A DNA stretch of 61,031 bases from a virus. Shown here piece by piece: positions 1 through 8,478 of this stretch; position 1 is the first letter of the stretch; each line of letters starts with the position of its first letter. The notes under the pieces are model-generated. The model searched no databases and had not been told where the DNA came from. It saw nothing but the letters and a program-made list of their open reading frames with translations. Made by a program: the position numbers and the translations under genes. The stretch covers positions 1 through 61,031 of the IMG/VR virus record IMGVR_UViG_3300027763_000003; one strand, written 5' to 3'.

Positions 1-127
1 TGACATTGACATTCCAATTATTGACGTAGCAGTGGTTCCTACTGGTGGCACTATCACCACTATTAAAATGTATGTATCCAATACATTTACTACTGAAGGC
101 GGCACTCCTTTGTATGGCTCTGTATCA
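1..127. repeat. Terminal direct repeat, copy 1 (circular overlap)
   Basis: These 127 bases are identical to bases 60905-61031. A repeat of exactly 127 bases at both contig ends is what a de Bruijn assembler with k=127 leaves on a circular or circularly permuted molecule. It lies inside a coding sequence that reads through the join, so it is better explained as assembly overlap than as a biological terminal repeat. Confidence 0.95.
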
Positions 128-382
128 AGCATTTCTGGTACTGGCCGTCAAAGTTTTGCATACACCGCAGCAGGAGTTACGAGTGCAAACAATACCCCTG
201 TTGACATCGTAGGTGTTAATGGAACCCAGGCTTTGTCGCAGATTGTATTTACTCTGTCAATTGCAGCTACTGCAACTTTGGTTACCCCAACTGCAGGTCA
301 GATTTATGTGGCATTGCGCTATGTCCAGCCAGACGGAAATATCGGTACTGCTACTGCTTACCCATACGGTAACTTCGACTAA
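1..382 (+). CDS. Head decoration-type structural protein, 3' part (gene continues from 60597)
   Basis: This is the C-terminal part of the gene that starts at 60597. Bases 2-4 continue the frame of the last codons of the window, and the joined gene is 690 nt, 229 aa. The protein is rich in Thr, Gly, Ala and Val with alternating beta-strand patterns and no catalytic motif. It follows the major capsid gene and precedes a strong hairpin terminator, which suggests an abundant head surface or cement protein. The exact role is inferred from position. Confidence 0.8.
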   Translation, partial: DIDIPIIDVAVVPTGGTITTIKMYVSNTFTTEGGTPLYGSVSSISGTGRQSFAYTAAGVTSANNTPVDIVGVNGTQALSQIVFTLSIAATATLVTPTAGQIYVALRYVQPDGNIGTATAYPYGNFD

Positions 383-391
383 TTAAGTAAC

Positions 392-412
392 GGGGGCTTC
401 GGCCCCCTTCTT
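392..412 (+). terminator. Hairpin terminator with UUCG tetraloop
   Basis: GGGGGC (392-397) pairs perfectly with GCCCCC (402-407) across a TTCG loop and is followed by TTCTTT. It sits ten bases after the stop codon at 382 and before the ribosome binding site of the gene at 431, so it probably separates highly expressed head mRNA from the next genes. The T tract is weak. Confidence 0.75.
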
Positions 413-430
413 TGGATTTAAGGAGTTAAT

Positions 431-3244
431 ATGTCTGGATGGACCGTTGTTGACTACAACTCAAACAAGTCTTTGCCCATTACGGGTATTGCTGGTTCCG
501 GCACTGTAGCGCCGTTTGTTACCCCTGCGCTTGGCGCTCTAGACCCAGTAGGTAAGTTTCGCGTATCTACGCCACAAGCCCTGATTGATACCGACTTTGA
601 GTATGGCACTCAGCCAACTAAGTGGGAAACGATTGCCCTGCAGAATAACCGCCAAAGCGTTTACTTTATCCAGCAGCAGCCCCTTGGTGTTACTAGCATT
701 ACAGGCACGACAACTCTGACGCTTACTGGCACGTTTACAGTTGCAGCCAACACCCCAATTTTTATCCAGAACGCAACTGATTCCAACGCAAATGGCTGGT
801 GGTACACCGCTGCGGGTGGCGCAAACACCATGACCGTAATTCCTACTACGGCTTGCACCGTAGGGGAAAAATTCAGCGCAACCACTACCTATGTATATGC
901 AGGCTACTTCTACTCCAACTGTGGTATTGAGGTTGGTGCAAACGCATTTACGACTGATGGCACGGCTACTGTTTCTGTAGCTACAAGCAATGCACATGGA
1001 TTGCAGCTTGGTAGCTATGTGTATATCCGAGGCACCACAAGCTCGGGAACCATTATTAATGGCGCTCAAGTTGTTACGCAAACTCCTCAAGCAAACGTAT
1101 TTAGATTTACCAATACTAACGGTACAGTAGCAGCAGCAGCAATTACCAACTCTGCTGGCACTAACGTAGTTTATGCCCGCCCATCTGGCTACACAGAGCC
1201 TCGTAGTTTTGACGGCGGTGTAGCGTTTACGGCTGGTGGCGGTACACCCAACCAACAACTGATTCGCCAGACTCGCCGTTACTTCCGTTACCAGTCAGGT
1301 AAAGGCCTTCAGTTCTCTACCGGCTCTTCGTTAAAGCCTGCGCTGTTTGTTACCTCGCTGACCGGCAGCACTACTACAGCTACGGTAACTACTCGCTACG
1401 CTCACAACTTAACGGCTGGCGCAAAGATTCAAGTGCTGAACGCAGACCAAGGTGTGTACAACGGCAACTTCACTGTTGCGTCTGTTACATCTCCCACTGT
1501 TTTTACTTACACAACCGTAAGCAGTGTTGGCGCAGCTACCACCGCTACCGGCCTCATCCGCATCAGCCCAACTAGCTGGTACGGGTCTTCTAACCGTGTG
1601 GGTATGTTTGACCAGCAGAACGGAGTGTTTTTTGAGTTTGACGGTCAGACTTTGTACGCTGTGCTTCGCAACTCTATTAACCAGATCAATGGTACGGTAG
1701 CAGTAACAAATAGCTCTGCAACTGTGACTGGAACTGGAACTTCATTTGCTACCCAATTGTTGGTCGGTGATTACATTGTCATCCGTGGGCAGTCCTACAA
1801 GGTGGTTACCATTGTTAGTAATACGGACTTGCGGGTGTCTCCTGAGTACCGTGGCTCTACCATCTCTGGCGCTTTGGTATCCAAGACCATTGATACTAGA
1901 ATTCCACAATCTCAGTGGTATGACAAGTGCGATGGCACGGGTGCGTCTGGATACAACATTGACCTTACCCGTATGCAGATGTTCTACATCGACTACTCTT
2001 GGTACGGTGCTGGTGTGGTGCGTTATGGCTTCCGCGCCACCAATGGACAAGTGACCTATGTCACCCAAATCCAAAACAACAACCGCCAGTTTGAAGCATA
2101 CATGCGCTCCGGTAACATGGCAGCTCACTATGAGTCCAACGGGCAGTCAGCTATTACCTACTTGACTTCTAGTTTGGCGGCTAGCGGTAGCACTACTACA
2201 ACTGCAGTTGTTGCTGTTGACACCTTGAGTATCCCGCTTACAGCAACAACTGGTTTTAACAATGCTGGTGTAGTGCTAATTGGCAGTGAGTACATTTCTT
2301 ACTCCAACATCTCAGGCACTACATTGGTAGGCTGTGTTCGTGGTTACGGTAACACTACCGCTCGGGGCTACCCATCTGGTACTACGGTTACCGCATCGTC
2401 TATGGACATTGCAGACGGTACTGGGTTTGCTCCATCAGGCGCTGTAAAAGTACAAGCTTCCGGTGCTTCTGGAGTTGTTGAGTACATTGCGTATGCAGGC
2501 AATGATGGGAGTTTTTTGTACGGCCTTACACGCGCCCAAACTGGCGGTCAAGGTGCTGCTCAAACTTTTACCTACAGTGCGACAGCACCCATTGCAGTTG
2601 AGTTTGCTTCCCCTGATACCGTACCCTCACTGTCTCACTGGGGTTCTTCGGTCATCATGGATGGTCAGTTCAACGATGACAAGTCGCTGATTTTTAACTA
2701 CGGAACCACGGCGCAGCTTGCTGTCCCTGCCGGTGCAACAGTCCCTATTATTGCAATTCGTATTGCACCGTCTGTGGACAACGGCCAAATTGGTTTGCTT
2801 GGCGCTAAAGAAATTGTCAATCGTATGCAACTGCAGTTGGTTGAGCTTGGCATTGTCTCTGCTGGTACATTCCTAATCAACTTGGTTTTGAATGGGTACT
2901 GCACTAGCTTTAGCGGGGCATGGAGTTCACCCACTGTCGCCAATGGATATACCTCTTCGTTAGCGCAAGTAGCAGTCAACACAACTACTACAGCATCAAT
3001 TAGCGGAGGTGAGTCAGTCGCTGCAGCATTTACCAATTCCAGTGGTCAAACTACACTGGACATAACTGGAGTTCGTGACTTGGGTAACTCTATCCTTGGG
3101 GGCGGTACTACAACTGCGGTTCCAACTGGACAGGCGGGGCAGTACCCAGATGGCCCAGATATTTTGTATGTAGCTGCTACTAATACGGCAGGAACAGCTA
3201 CAAATATTCTGGTTCGCTTGAGCTGGAAAGAAGCACAGGCGTAA
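431..3244 (+). CDS. Large beta-rich virion structural protein
   Basis: 937 aa, starting after an AAGGAG site at 421-426. The sequence is Thr/Ser/Gly/Ala rich and built of small beta modules. Two related modules near residues 175-270 and 295-380 both carry an AHxL..G motif. A further module at about residues 598-657 (IGSEYISYSNISG...VRGYGNTTA) is closely related to an insert in the adaptor protein at 6951. The last 150 residues look globular. No enzyme motif was seen. The position after the decoration gene suggests a head fibre or collar-type virion component, but this is not certain. Confidence 0.75.
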   Translation: MSGWTVVDYNSNKSLPITGIAGSGTVAPFVTPALGALDPVGKFRVSTPQALIDTDFEYGTQPTKWETIALQNNRQSVYFIQQQPLGVTSITGTTTLTLTGTFTVAANTPIFIQNATDSNANGWWYTAAGGANTMTVIPTTACTVGEKFSATTTYVYAGYFYSNCGIEVGANAFTTDGTATVSVATSNAHGLQLGSYVYIRGTTSSGTIINGAQVVTQTPQANVFRFTNTNGTVAAAAITNSAGTNVVYARPSGYTEPRSFDGGVAFTAGGGTPNQQLIRQTRRYFRYQSGKGLQFSTGSSLKPALFVTSLTGSTTTATVTTRYAHNLTAGAKIQVLNADQGVYNGNFTVASVTSPTVFTYTTVSSVGAATTATGLIRISPTSWYGSSNRVGMFDQQNGVFFEFDGQTLYAVLRNSINQINGTVAVTNSSATVTGTGTSFATQLLVGDYIVIRGQSYKVVTIVSNTDLRVSPEYRGSTISGALVSKTIDTRIPQSQWYDKCDGTGASGYNIDLTRMQMFYIDYSWYGAGVVRYGFRATNGQVTYVTQIQNNNRQFEAYMRSGNMAAHYESNGQSAITYLTSSLAASGSTTTTAVVAVDTLSIPLTATTGFNNAGVVLIGSEYISYSNISGTTLVGCVRGYGNTTARGYPSGTTVTASSMDIADGTGFAPSGAVKVQASGASGVVEYIAYAGNDGSFLYGLTRAQTGGQGAAQTFTYSATAPIAVEFASPDTVPSLSHWGSSVIMDGQFNDDKSLIFNYGTTAQLAVPAGATVPIIAIRIAPSVDNGQIGLLGAKEIVNRMQLQLVELGIVSAGTFLINLVLNGYCTSFSGAWSSPTVANGYTSSLAQVAVNTTTTASISGGESVAAAFTNSSGQTTLDITGVRDLGNSILGGGTTTAVPTGQAGQYPDGPDILYVAATNTAGTATNILVRLSWKEAQA

Positions 3245-3247
3245 TGT

Positions 3248-3496
3248 ATGGCTACCAAGTCACCAGCATGGACTCGCAAGGAAGGCAAGAACCCCAACGG
3301 CGGCTTGAACGCCAAGGGGAGGGCCTCCGCGAAGAAGGAAGGCATGAACTTGAAACCTCCCCAGCCGGAAGGCGGCAGCAGGCGCGACTCTTTTTGTGCA
3401 AGAATGTCTGGAATGAAGAAGAAGCTTACCAGCGCAAAAACCGCCAACGACCCGAACTCGCGTATCAACAAGAGCCTTAAGGCTTGGAACTGCTAA
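3248..3496 (+). CDS. Small basic DUF6321-like phage protein
   Basis: 82 aa. It begins KSPAWTRKEGKNPNGGLN and ends with a Lys-rich tail and a terminal Cys, the pattern I recognise from the DUF6321 family found in many phages. The function is unknown. The ATG at 3248 is chosen over the one at 3244 because it gives the family N-terminus. It overlaps no neighbour but is only three bases from the previous stop. Confidence 0.8.
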   Translation: MATKSPAWTRKEGKNPNGGLNAKGRASAKKEGMNLKPPQPEGGSRRDSFCARMSGMKKKLTSAKTANDPNSRINKSLKAWNC

Positions 3497-3505
3497 GGAA
3501 CCCCT

Positions 3506-4096
3506 ATGTCATCGCTACCTCCAGATCAAATTGCAAAAATAGCACTTGCTCAAAAACTAGACGCCGAAGGTAAAAAGGCTCCAGTTATGGCTCCAAAACA
3601 GGGGTCAGGCCGCTACTCACGTAATGACCAATTTAAAAAACCCGTGTCTGTAACGATGCCCATGCCGACTCCTAAGCCGCAGTTTAAGCCGGATATTCCA
3701 TACCCTGATGCTCCTAAAGGGGGCTCTACAACTACAGGGCCTGTACCTAACCCATCAAGCGATGAGGCAATGAAGAAAATCATTGCTGAAAAAGCCGCTA
3801 AAGCCGCAGGCACAGGGCTTGATGTTAACAAGCCGGGCGGAGCTCCTAGTGTAGGGACAGAAGGACCTAGTTTAGGGGGAGGAGACCCTCCCTTTGATGT
3901 ATCAGACTACGGACCGGGCTTTATGTCTCCCCGTACGGGTATGGGCCCGACCGCTACAACGACCGGTATGAAGCGCGGCGGGGCTGTGCGCAAAAAGATG
4001 CAGACCAAGTTTGCCTCTGGTGGTTCTGTAGGTGGCGCTTCTCGCCGTGGAGACGGTATTGCTCAGCGGGGCAAAACCAAAGGACGGATGTGCTGA
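3506..4096 (+). CDS. Small virion-like protein with C-terminal ADGIA/GKTKG-type tag
   Basis: 196 aa, Pro/Lys/Gly rich and probably mostly disordered. The last 35 residues contain GMKRGGAV, a GGSV block and RGDGIAQRGKTKGRMC. Closely similar tails end the proteins at 5670 and 5945, and a variant is near the end of 5120. The tag is the only recognisable feature. A minor head or internal protein is likely from the context, but no function is known. Confidence 0.75.
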   Translation: MSSLPPDQIAKIALAQKLDAEGKKAPVMAPKQGSGRYSRNDQFKKPVSVTMPMPTPKPQFKPDIPYPDAPKGGSTTTGPVPNPSSDEAMKKIIAEKAAKAAGTGLDVNKPGGAPSVGTEGPSLGGGDPPFDVSDYGPGFMSPRTGMGPTATTTGMKRGGAVRKKMQTKFASGGSVGGASRRGDGIAQRGKTKGRMC

Positions 4097-4097
4097 C

Positions 4098-4283
4098 ATG
4101 AATGAACATCACGACACCGCTAAACATATCATTGATATAGTTGCTCCGTTGGCAGCAATTGGGTCTTTCCTTGAGGTAATTTCACCAGTGTTTGGTCTTA
4201 TCGGAGCAATTCTTGCAGTCATGCGTATTGCTGAAATGGTGACCGGCAAAGACTTTGTTGACCTCATCCGACGCAAAAAATAA
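4098..4283 (+). CDS. Small hydrophobic membrane protein
   Basis: 61 aa from the ATG at 4098, just after the previous stop at 4096. A longer upstream extension would overlap the preceding gene. Residues 10-45 are strongly hydrophobic, enough for one long or two short membrane segments, and the C-terminus is basic (DLIRRKK). It could be a holin-like or injection-related membrane protein, but a better holin candidate lies at 15673. Confidence 0.65.
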   Translation: MNEHHDTAKHIIDIVAPLAAIGSFLEVISPVFGLIGAILAVMRIAEMVTGKDFVDLIRRKK

Positions 4284-4293
4284 AGGATACATC

Positions 4294-5118
4294 ATGGCAA
4301 TGGTTCCACCCAACCCCTACGATCAGCTTACCAACATTAACCGTGGTATGCCTCAAGTTGCTCAGCCAACAACTACTACGCAAATGCAGCCCAGCCCTCC
4401 AAGCTTGCGTGGTTTTATGAACCAGCATCATGGTCATTTTGGTGGCGGTAACTTTGGTATGCTCCCTCCAGGTATTGATCCACGCGCTATCGCTGCTAAC
4501 CCTCAAGGTTACCAACAGTTTTTGCGTCAAGCTCAACAACAAGAGCAGCAGCATCCTGGTGCCACATTTTTGGGTCAAGCTCCACAACCTGGGATGATGC
4601 CTGGAATGATGCCAAAATCCGCTGGAACTGGCCTGGATATGTTTAGCAATGACCAGGAAAAAGCAAAGGCAGCACAATACGCTGCAATGATGCAATACCA
4701 GCAAATGCAAAAGGCGGATGGTCAAAAACCCGGAATGACGCAGCCGGTTCAACAAAATTCAAGCATGGGAACATTTGGATTGAACCAGCAAGATCTGCAG
4801 CAAAAATTGCTTTCTGAGCAGCAGTTGTATAGTCCCGCCCAATACGGAGGTCCGCTAAATGAGCCCAATTTAGCAATGCCGTTTTATCAAACCCAACAAC
4901 CCCAACTCAATGATGTGCAAAAACAATATCAGGCAGCGGGCGGTACTGGAACAGGATTTGGTCAGCCTACATCTGTAGCAATGCCAACTCAAAATCAATA
5001 TGCTCAAGGTAAATCAAGTCTTTCTGCAGCACCGCAGTTTGGAGCTGGGCCAACACAAAGCTCGCTTAATCAACCACTGCAATCCAACAATTTGATGCAG
5101 CAACTTGGAATGAAGTAA
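4294..5118 (+). CDS. Gln/Met/Pro-rich low-complexity virion-like protein
   Basis: 274 aa, starting at 4294 after an AAGGATAC site. It is dominated by Gln, Met, Pro, Gly and Asn with poly-Gln patches (QQQEQQHP) and PGMMPGMMP. No domain is recognised. Such proteins are common among the small virion-associated genes of uncultivated podoviruses. It ends two bases before the next start. Confidence 0.65.
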   Translation: MAMVPPNPYDQLTNINRGMPQVAQPTTTTQMQPSPPSLRGFMNQHHGHFGGGNFGMLPPGIDPRAIAANPQGYQQFLRQAQQQEQQHPGATFLGQAPQPGMMPGMMPKSAGTGLDMFSNDQEKAKAAQYAAMMQYQQMQKADGQKPGMTQPVQQNSSMGTFGLNQQDLQQKLLSEQQLYSPAQYGGPLNEPNLAMPFYQTQQPQLNDVQKQYQAAGGTGTGFGQPTSVAMPTQNQYAQGKSSLSAAPQFGAGPTQSSLNQPLQSNNLMQQLGMK

Positions 5119-5119
5119 T

Positions 5120-5659
5120 ATGCCTTCAGTTAGTAAGAAGCAACACAATTTCATGGCTGCTGTGGCTCATAGCCCTGCTTTTGCCAAGAAAGTAGGGGTT
5201 CCACAATCTGTGGGGCAAGACTTTAACAAGGCCGATAAAGGCCGTAAATTTTCTAAAGGTGGTGACACTATGGCTACAAAAATGGATCCTCGTGTAATGC
5301 AAATGATTGCAGCTAAAGCTGCTGCAGCTCGTGCTCCTATGGCTCGGCGTCCAATGCCTGCACCCCCTATGGCTCCTGCTATGGCTCCTGGCATGAAAAA
5401 AGGTGGCATGGCTGCTTTTGAAAAATCAGGTAAAGATGTGGAGTCCAAAGGTATGCGTGAAGGCTCCAAGGCTGATATGGCCCTGGACAAAAAACAAATG
5501 ATGGGCATGAAGAGTGGTGGAGCTACTAAAAAAATGGCTGGTGGTGGACTAGCTTCTAGCCACAAAAGTGCTGATGGCATTGCATCTAAAGGTAAAACTC
5601 AAGCTATGCAGGTCTCCATGCCCGGTAATCGCGGCATGAAAAAAGGCGGAAAGTGCTAA
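5120..5659 (+). CDS. DUF3008-type basic protein with tag-like tail
   Basis: 179 aa. The N-terminus (MPSVSKKQHNFMAAVA, then GVPQSVGQDFNKADKG) matches the DUF3008 family. The middle is Ala/Met/Pro rich. Near the C-terminus, SADGIASKGKTQ is a variant of the tag in neighbouring genes, followed by GMKKGGKC. It is highly basic and may bind nucleic acid in the capsid, but that is inference. Confidence 0.8.
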   Translation: MPSVSKKQHNFMAAVAHSPAFAKKVGVPQSVGQDFNKADKGRKFSKGGDTMATKMDPRVMQMIAAKAAAARAPMARRPMPAPPMAPAMAPGMKKGGMAAFEKSGKDVESKGMREGSKADMALDKKQMMGMKSGGATKKMAGGGLASSHKSADGIASKGKTQAMQVSMPGNRGMKKGGKC

Positions 5660-5669
5660 GGAGTACGCA

Positions 5670-5942
5670 ATGACACGACCAACCAAAGACGAAATGCAAG
5701 AGATGCGTGATGAGCGCGATGCCCCTAAGCTGGAGAAGGCTTATATGGACTCCCTGACCTCAACCGAGGCCGCACCAAAGCCCGAGTCCAAAAAGGATCC
5801 TCGTGATGCTGTGCGCGGCCAGCGCGGGTACGCTAAGGGCGGTATGACTGCATCCAAACGCGCTGATGGTATTGCTCAACGTGGCAAGACCAAGGGAACG
5901 ATGGTTATGTGTGGTGGCGGCATGGCCAGAGGTAAGATGTAA
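5670..5942 (+). CDS. Small tagged virion-like protein
   Basis: 90 aa, after a GGAG site at 5660. The N-terminal 45 residues are charged and probably helical. The C-terminal half contains KGGMTASKRADGIAQRGKTKG, the tag shared with the genes at 3506 and 5945, followed by a Gly/Met tail. No other domain is visible. Confidence 0.7.
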   Translation: MTRPTKDEMQEMRDERDAPKLEKAYMDSLTSTEAAPKPESKKDPRDAVRGQRGYAKGGMTASKRADGIAQRGKTKGTMVMCGGGMARGKM

Positions 5943-5944
5943 TC

Positions 5945-6478
5945 ATGGACTTCAATACCCCCCAACCCGATATGTTGGCTCAAAAGCAAGCACGAAGGGC
6001 TGCACAAGCTGCTGAAGTAACAAAACGCGCTCAAGAAATGTCTGAGCGGCAAGCGCTGACTCAACAGCGAGACGTTGCAAATAGGGCGCGTATAGCTCAA
6101 GACGCTGCAAGATTGCGTAGTCGAACAGGCCCAGATATAGATCAATTGATGTCCCAAATGGGGCCTGGACAAAATCTAGCAGATATGGCAGCTACAAAAG
6201 CCGCAATTGCTGCCAAGAACACAGCCAATCAATCGATGTCGGCGACACCAGTAGCGTCAGCAAAACCTGCCCCGCAACAAAGTAATGTGGGTTTTGGTCA
6301 AAAAAATATGGGGGTTATGGGCATGGGCAATAACCAAAACAATCCGATGGCAACCCAACCTGGTATGAAGCGTGGTGGTTCTGTTAAAAAGTACGCTAAA
6401 GGAGGCTCGGTGAGCTCTGCTTCTTCCCGTGCTGATGGCTGCTGCACTAAAGGAAAAACCAAAGGTAAGTACCTATGA
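5945..6478 (+). CDS. Tagged helical virion-like protein
   Basis: 177 aa. Residues 10-90 are Ala/Gln/Arg rich and probably helical. Residues 100-130 are Gln/Met/Asn rich. The tail reads GMKRGGSVKKYAKGGSVSSASSRADGCCTKGKTKG, so the usual IA of the tag is replaced by CC. It overlaps the next gene by four bases (ATGA). Confidence 0.72.
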   Translation: MDFNTPQPDMLAQKQARRAAQAAEVTKRAQEMSERQALTQQRDVANRARIAQDAARLRSRTGPDIDQLMSQMGPGQNLADMAATKAAIAAKNTANQSMSATPVASAKPAPQQSNVGFGQKNMGVMGMGNNQNNPMATQPGMKRGGSVKKYAKGGSVSSASSRADGCCTKGKTKGKYL

Positions 6479-6708
6479 GAGCCAGTCGCGGTATGGGGGA
6501 TATTAATCCCTCTAAAATGCCATCAGCCAAGAAGGTTGCCCGCCGTGACAATACTGACTTTACGGAGTACGCAAAAGGTGGTCCAGTTGGTTTGTACGCC
6601 AACATCAATGCTAAACGGAAACGTGGAGCAAAGATGCGTAAGCCAGGCGCTAAAGGCGCACCAACAGATCAAGCATTCATTGATTCAGCAAAAACTGCAA
6701 AGAAGTAA
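6475..6708 (+). CDS. Conserved small basic phage protein
   Basis: 77 aa. The pattern RGMGDINPSKMPSAKK, then GLYANINAKRKRG and KMRKPGAKGAPTD is one I recognise from many marine and freshwater podovirus genomes, where it lies among head and tail genes. No function is assigned. It is coupled to the previous gene by an ATGA overlap. Confidence 0.8.
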   Translation: MRASRGMGDINPSKMPSAKKVARRDNTDFTEYAKGGPVGLYANINAKRKRGAKMRKPGAKGAPTDQAFIDSAKTAKK

Positions 6709-6717
6709 GGAAATAAA

Positions 6718-6948
6718 ATGTCCCAATTTACATTGACTGCCGAAGAAGACGCATTGGTTATTACTGCACTGCACAATAAAGCAGCACAGTATTCCGCCAT
6801 GTTTGGCACGGCAGACCCAGAAATGGAAGCTTTGATTGCAAAAGTTGAAGGCCAGCTTATGGCTCCTGAAGTTGCAGTTGAAGAAATTTCTGCAGTTGTT
6901 GAGGCTCCTGTTGAAGAATCCCCTGTAGTTGATATCACTACCAACTAA
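6718..6948 (+). CDS. Small acidic protein of unknown function
   Basis: 76 aa, after an AAGGAA site. The N-terminal half is a probable helix pair and the C-terminal half is Glu/Val/Pro rich and acidic, in contrast to its basic neighbours. No family is recognised. It could pair with one of the basic proteins beside it. Confidence 0.65.
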   Translation: MSQFTLTAEEDALVITALHNKAAQYSAMFGTADPEMEALIAKVEGQLMAPEVAVEEISAVVEAPVEESPVVDITTN

Positions 6949-6950
6949 AT

Positions 6951-7880
6951 ATGACTACCTCCGGCTCAACCACCTTCAATCTTGAGTTTGTAGAACTTGC
7001 TGAAGAAGCCTGGGAGAGAGCTGGCCGCGAGATGAGGTCTGGTTATGACTTGCGTACTGCACGTAGGTCAATGAACCTTATGACCATTGAGTGGGCTAAT
7101 CGCGGGTTAAACATGTGGACGATTGAGACTGGGACCATTACCCTAACCCAGGGTTTGAATACGTATGCGCTACCTACGGACACGATTGATCTACTGGATC
7201 ATGTGATCCGAACCCAGCCTAACGTAGCATCCACCCAGTCTGACTTAAGCATCACCAGGATTAGCGTATCCACTTACGCAACAATCCCCAACAAGTTGAC
7301 TCAAGGGCGTCCAATCCAGGTTTGGATACAGCGTCTTTCGGGCCAAGTGAATCCTACCAGCTCAACGCTCAGCTCAACTATCTCATCCACGGATACAACT
7401 ATAACTCTTGTTACAGTTGTTGGGCTTGCTGGGTCTGGCTACATCCGCCTGGACTCAGAGGATATTTACTACACCTACATCTCGGGTAACACGCTTGGCG
7501 GTGTATTCCGTGGGCAGAACAATACCACCGCAGCATCTCACACTGCTGGCGCTGCTGTTAGTGTTCCACAGCTTCCAGCCATAACGGTGTGGCCTACGCC
7601 AGATGGATCTCAAACGTACCAGTTTGTGTACTACCGCCTGCGTCGGGTACAAGATTCCGGGGATGGTAGCAATACTGCCGATATGAATTTCAGGTTTCTA
7701 CCCGCTGTTACGGCTGGATTAGCCTACTACATAGCTATGAAGGTACCTGAGTTCCAGGGCCGTCTTGATATGCTTAAGGCTGTTTATGATGAGCAATTCA
7801 AATTAGCTGCTGGCGAAGACCATGAGAAGGCTACGTTGCGGCTTGCTCCAAGAATTGCATACATTGGTGGCGGCTATTAA
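6951..7880 (+). CDS. Head-to-tail adaptor protein (P22 gp4-like)
   Basis: 309 aa. The N-terminus (FVELAEEAWERAGREMRSGYDLRTARRSMNLM in outline) and the C-terminal helix (FLPAVTAGLAYYIAMKVPE) fit the adaptor proteins that attach below the portal ring in P22-like phages. Residues about 142-205 form an Ig-like insert (LDSEDIYYTYISGNTLGG..RGQNNTTA) related to one in the protein at 431. A 24-bp palindrome (7396-7419) lies inside the insert. It overlaps the next gene by one base. Confidence 0.8.
   Translation: MTTSGSTTFNLEFVELAEEAWERAGREMRSGYDLRTARRSMNLMTIEWANRGLNMWTIETGTITLTQGLNTYALPTDTIDLLDHVIRTQPNVASTQSDLSITRISVSTYATIPNKLTQGRPIQVWIQRLSGQVNPTSSTLSSTISSTDTTITLVTVVGLAGSGYIRLDSEDIYYTYISGNTLGGVFRGQNNTTAASHTAGAAVSVPQLPAITVWPTPDGSQTYQFVYYRLRRVQDSGDGSNTADMNFRFLPAVTAGLAYYIAMKVPEFQGRLDMLKAVYDEQFKLAAGEDHEKATLRLAPRIAYIGGGY
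7396..7419. promoter_or_regulatory. Dispersed palindrome, site 1
   Basis: CAACTATAAC-TCTT-GTTACAGTTG, a near-perfect inverted repeat with a 4-base spacer, inside the adaptor gene. It is one of seven full sites in the genome. A role in regulation or DNA organisation is inferred; see the findings. Confidence 0.7.
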
Positions 7881-8269
7881 TGACCTCCCCATACGCATCA
7901 GGCAAATACTCGATTGCCGAGTGTGATAGGTGCGGCCAGCGTTTCAAGCTAAAGCAGTTGAAGATTGAGGTTATAAAGACTAAACTGTATCAATTGAAAG
8001 TGTGTGAAGTGTGCTGGGATCCAGACCAACCACAACTTCAATTGGGCATGTACCCAGTTAACGATCCACAAGCAGTGTATCAACCAAGGCCAGATACAAC
8101 TTATGTTTCTGCTGGTCTTAACACTTTAGGGTTTAATACTGGTGGATCTCGTGATATTCAATGGGGCTGGAATCCAGTTGGTGGCTCCAGCCAATTTGAC
8201 ACAACTTTAACGCCCAATTACTTGGTTGGAACCACAAGTGTTGGTACAGTAACAGTAACGGTTTCGTAG
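7880..8269 (+). CDS. Zinc-ribbon virion-associated protein
   Basis: 129 aa. CDRCGQ (about residues 15-20) and CEVCWD (about 49-54) give two CxxC pairs suited to bind zinc. The C-terminal half is Gly/Thr/Asn rich. A zinc-ribbon gene of this kind is often found next to the adaptor gene in related podoviruses, so a connector or tail role is plausible. Confidence 0.72.
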   Translation: MTSPYASGKYSIAECDRCGQRFKLKQLKIEVIKTKLYQLKVCEVCWDPDQPQLQLGMYPVNDPQAVYQPRPDTTYVSAGLNTLGFNTGGSRDIQWGWNPVGGSSQFDTTLTPNYLVGTTSVGTVTVTVS

Positions 8270-8278
8270 GAGTAAATT

Positions 8279-8470
8279 ATGGCTAAAGAAAACATGAAGA
8301 TGGACATGGCGCAAGACAAGGCTATGATCAAAAAAGCATTCAAGCAGCATGATGCTCAAGAGCACAAAGGCGGAAAAGGTACCTCCTTGAAGCTTAAAAA
8401 GGGTGGCGTCACTGGTAAAGCCATGCGGGCTGTTGGCCGCAACATGGCCCGTGCAAACAACCAAAAGTAA
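8279..8470 (+). CDS. Small Lys-rich phage protein
   Basis: 63 aa. It begins MAKENMKMDMAQDKAMIKKAF and ends KKGGVTGKAMRAVGRNMARANNQK, a pattern seen in many related phages. The protein is strongly basic. A GGAG site lies at 8268-8271. The function is unknown; DNA binding or head interior are possibilities. Confidence 0.75.
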   Translation: MAKENMKMDMAQDKAMIKKAFKQHDAQEHKGGKGTSLKLKKGGVTGKAMRAVGRNMARANNQK

Positions 8471-8478
8471 GGTTAATC

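Noticed and set aside
1-127. Biological direct terminal repeat (T7-like ends)
   Set aside because: The length equals a common assembler k-mer and the repeat falls inside one continuous conserved gene.
539-1258. 239-codon minus-strand frame
   Set aside because: Shadow of the 431 structural gene; Cys/Arg/Ser-rich, with no ribosome site.
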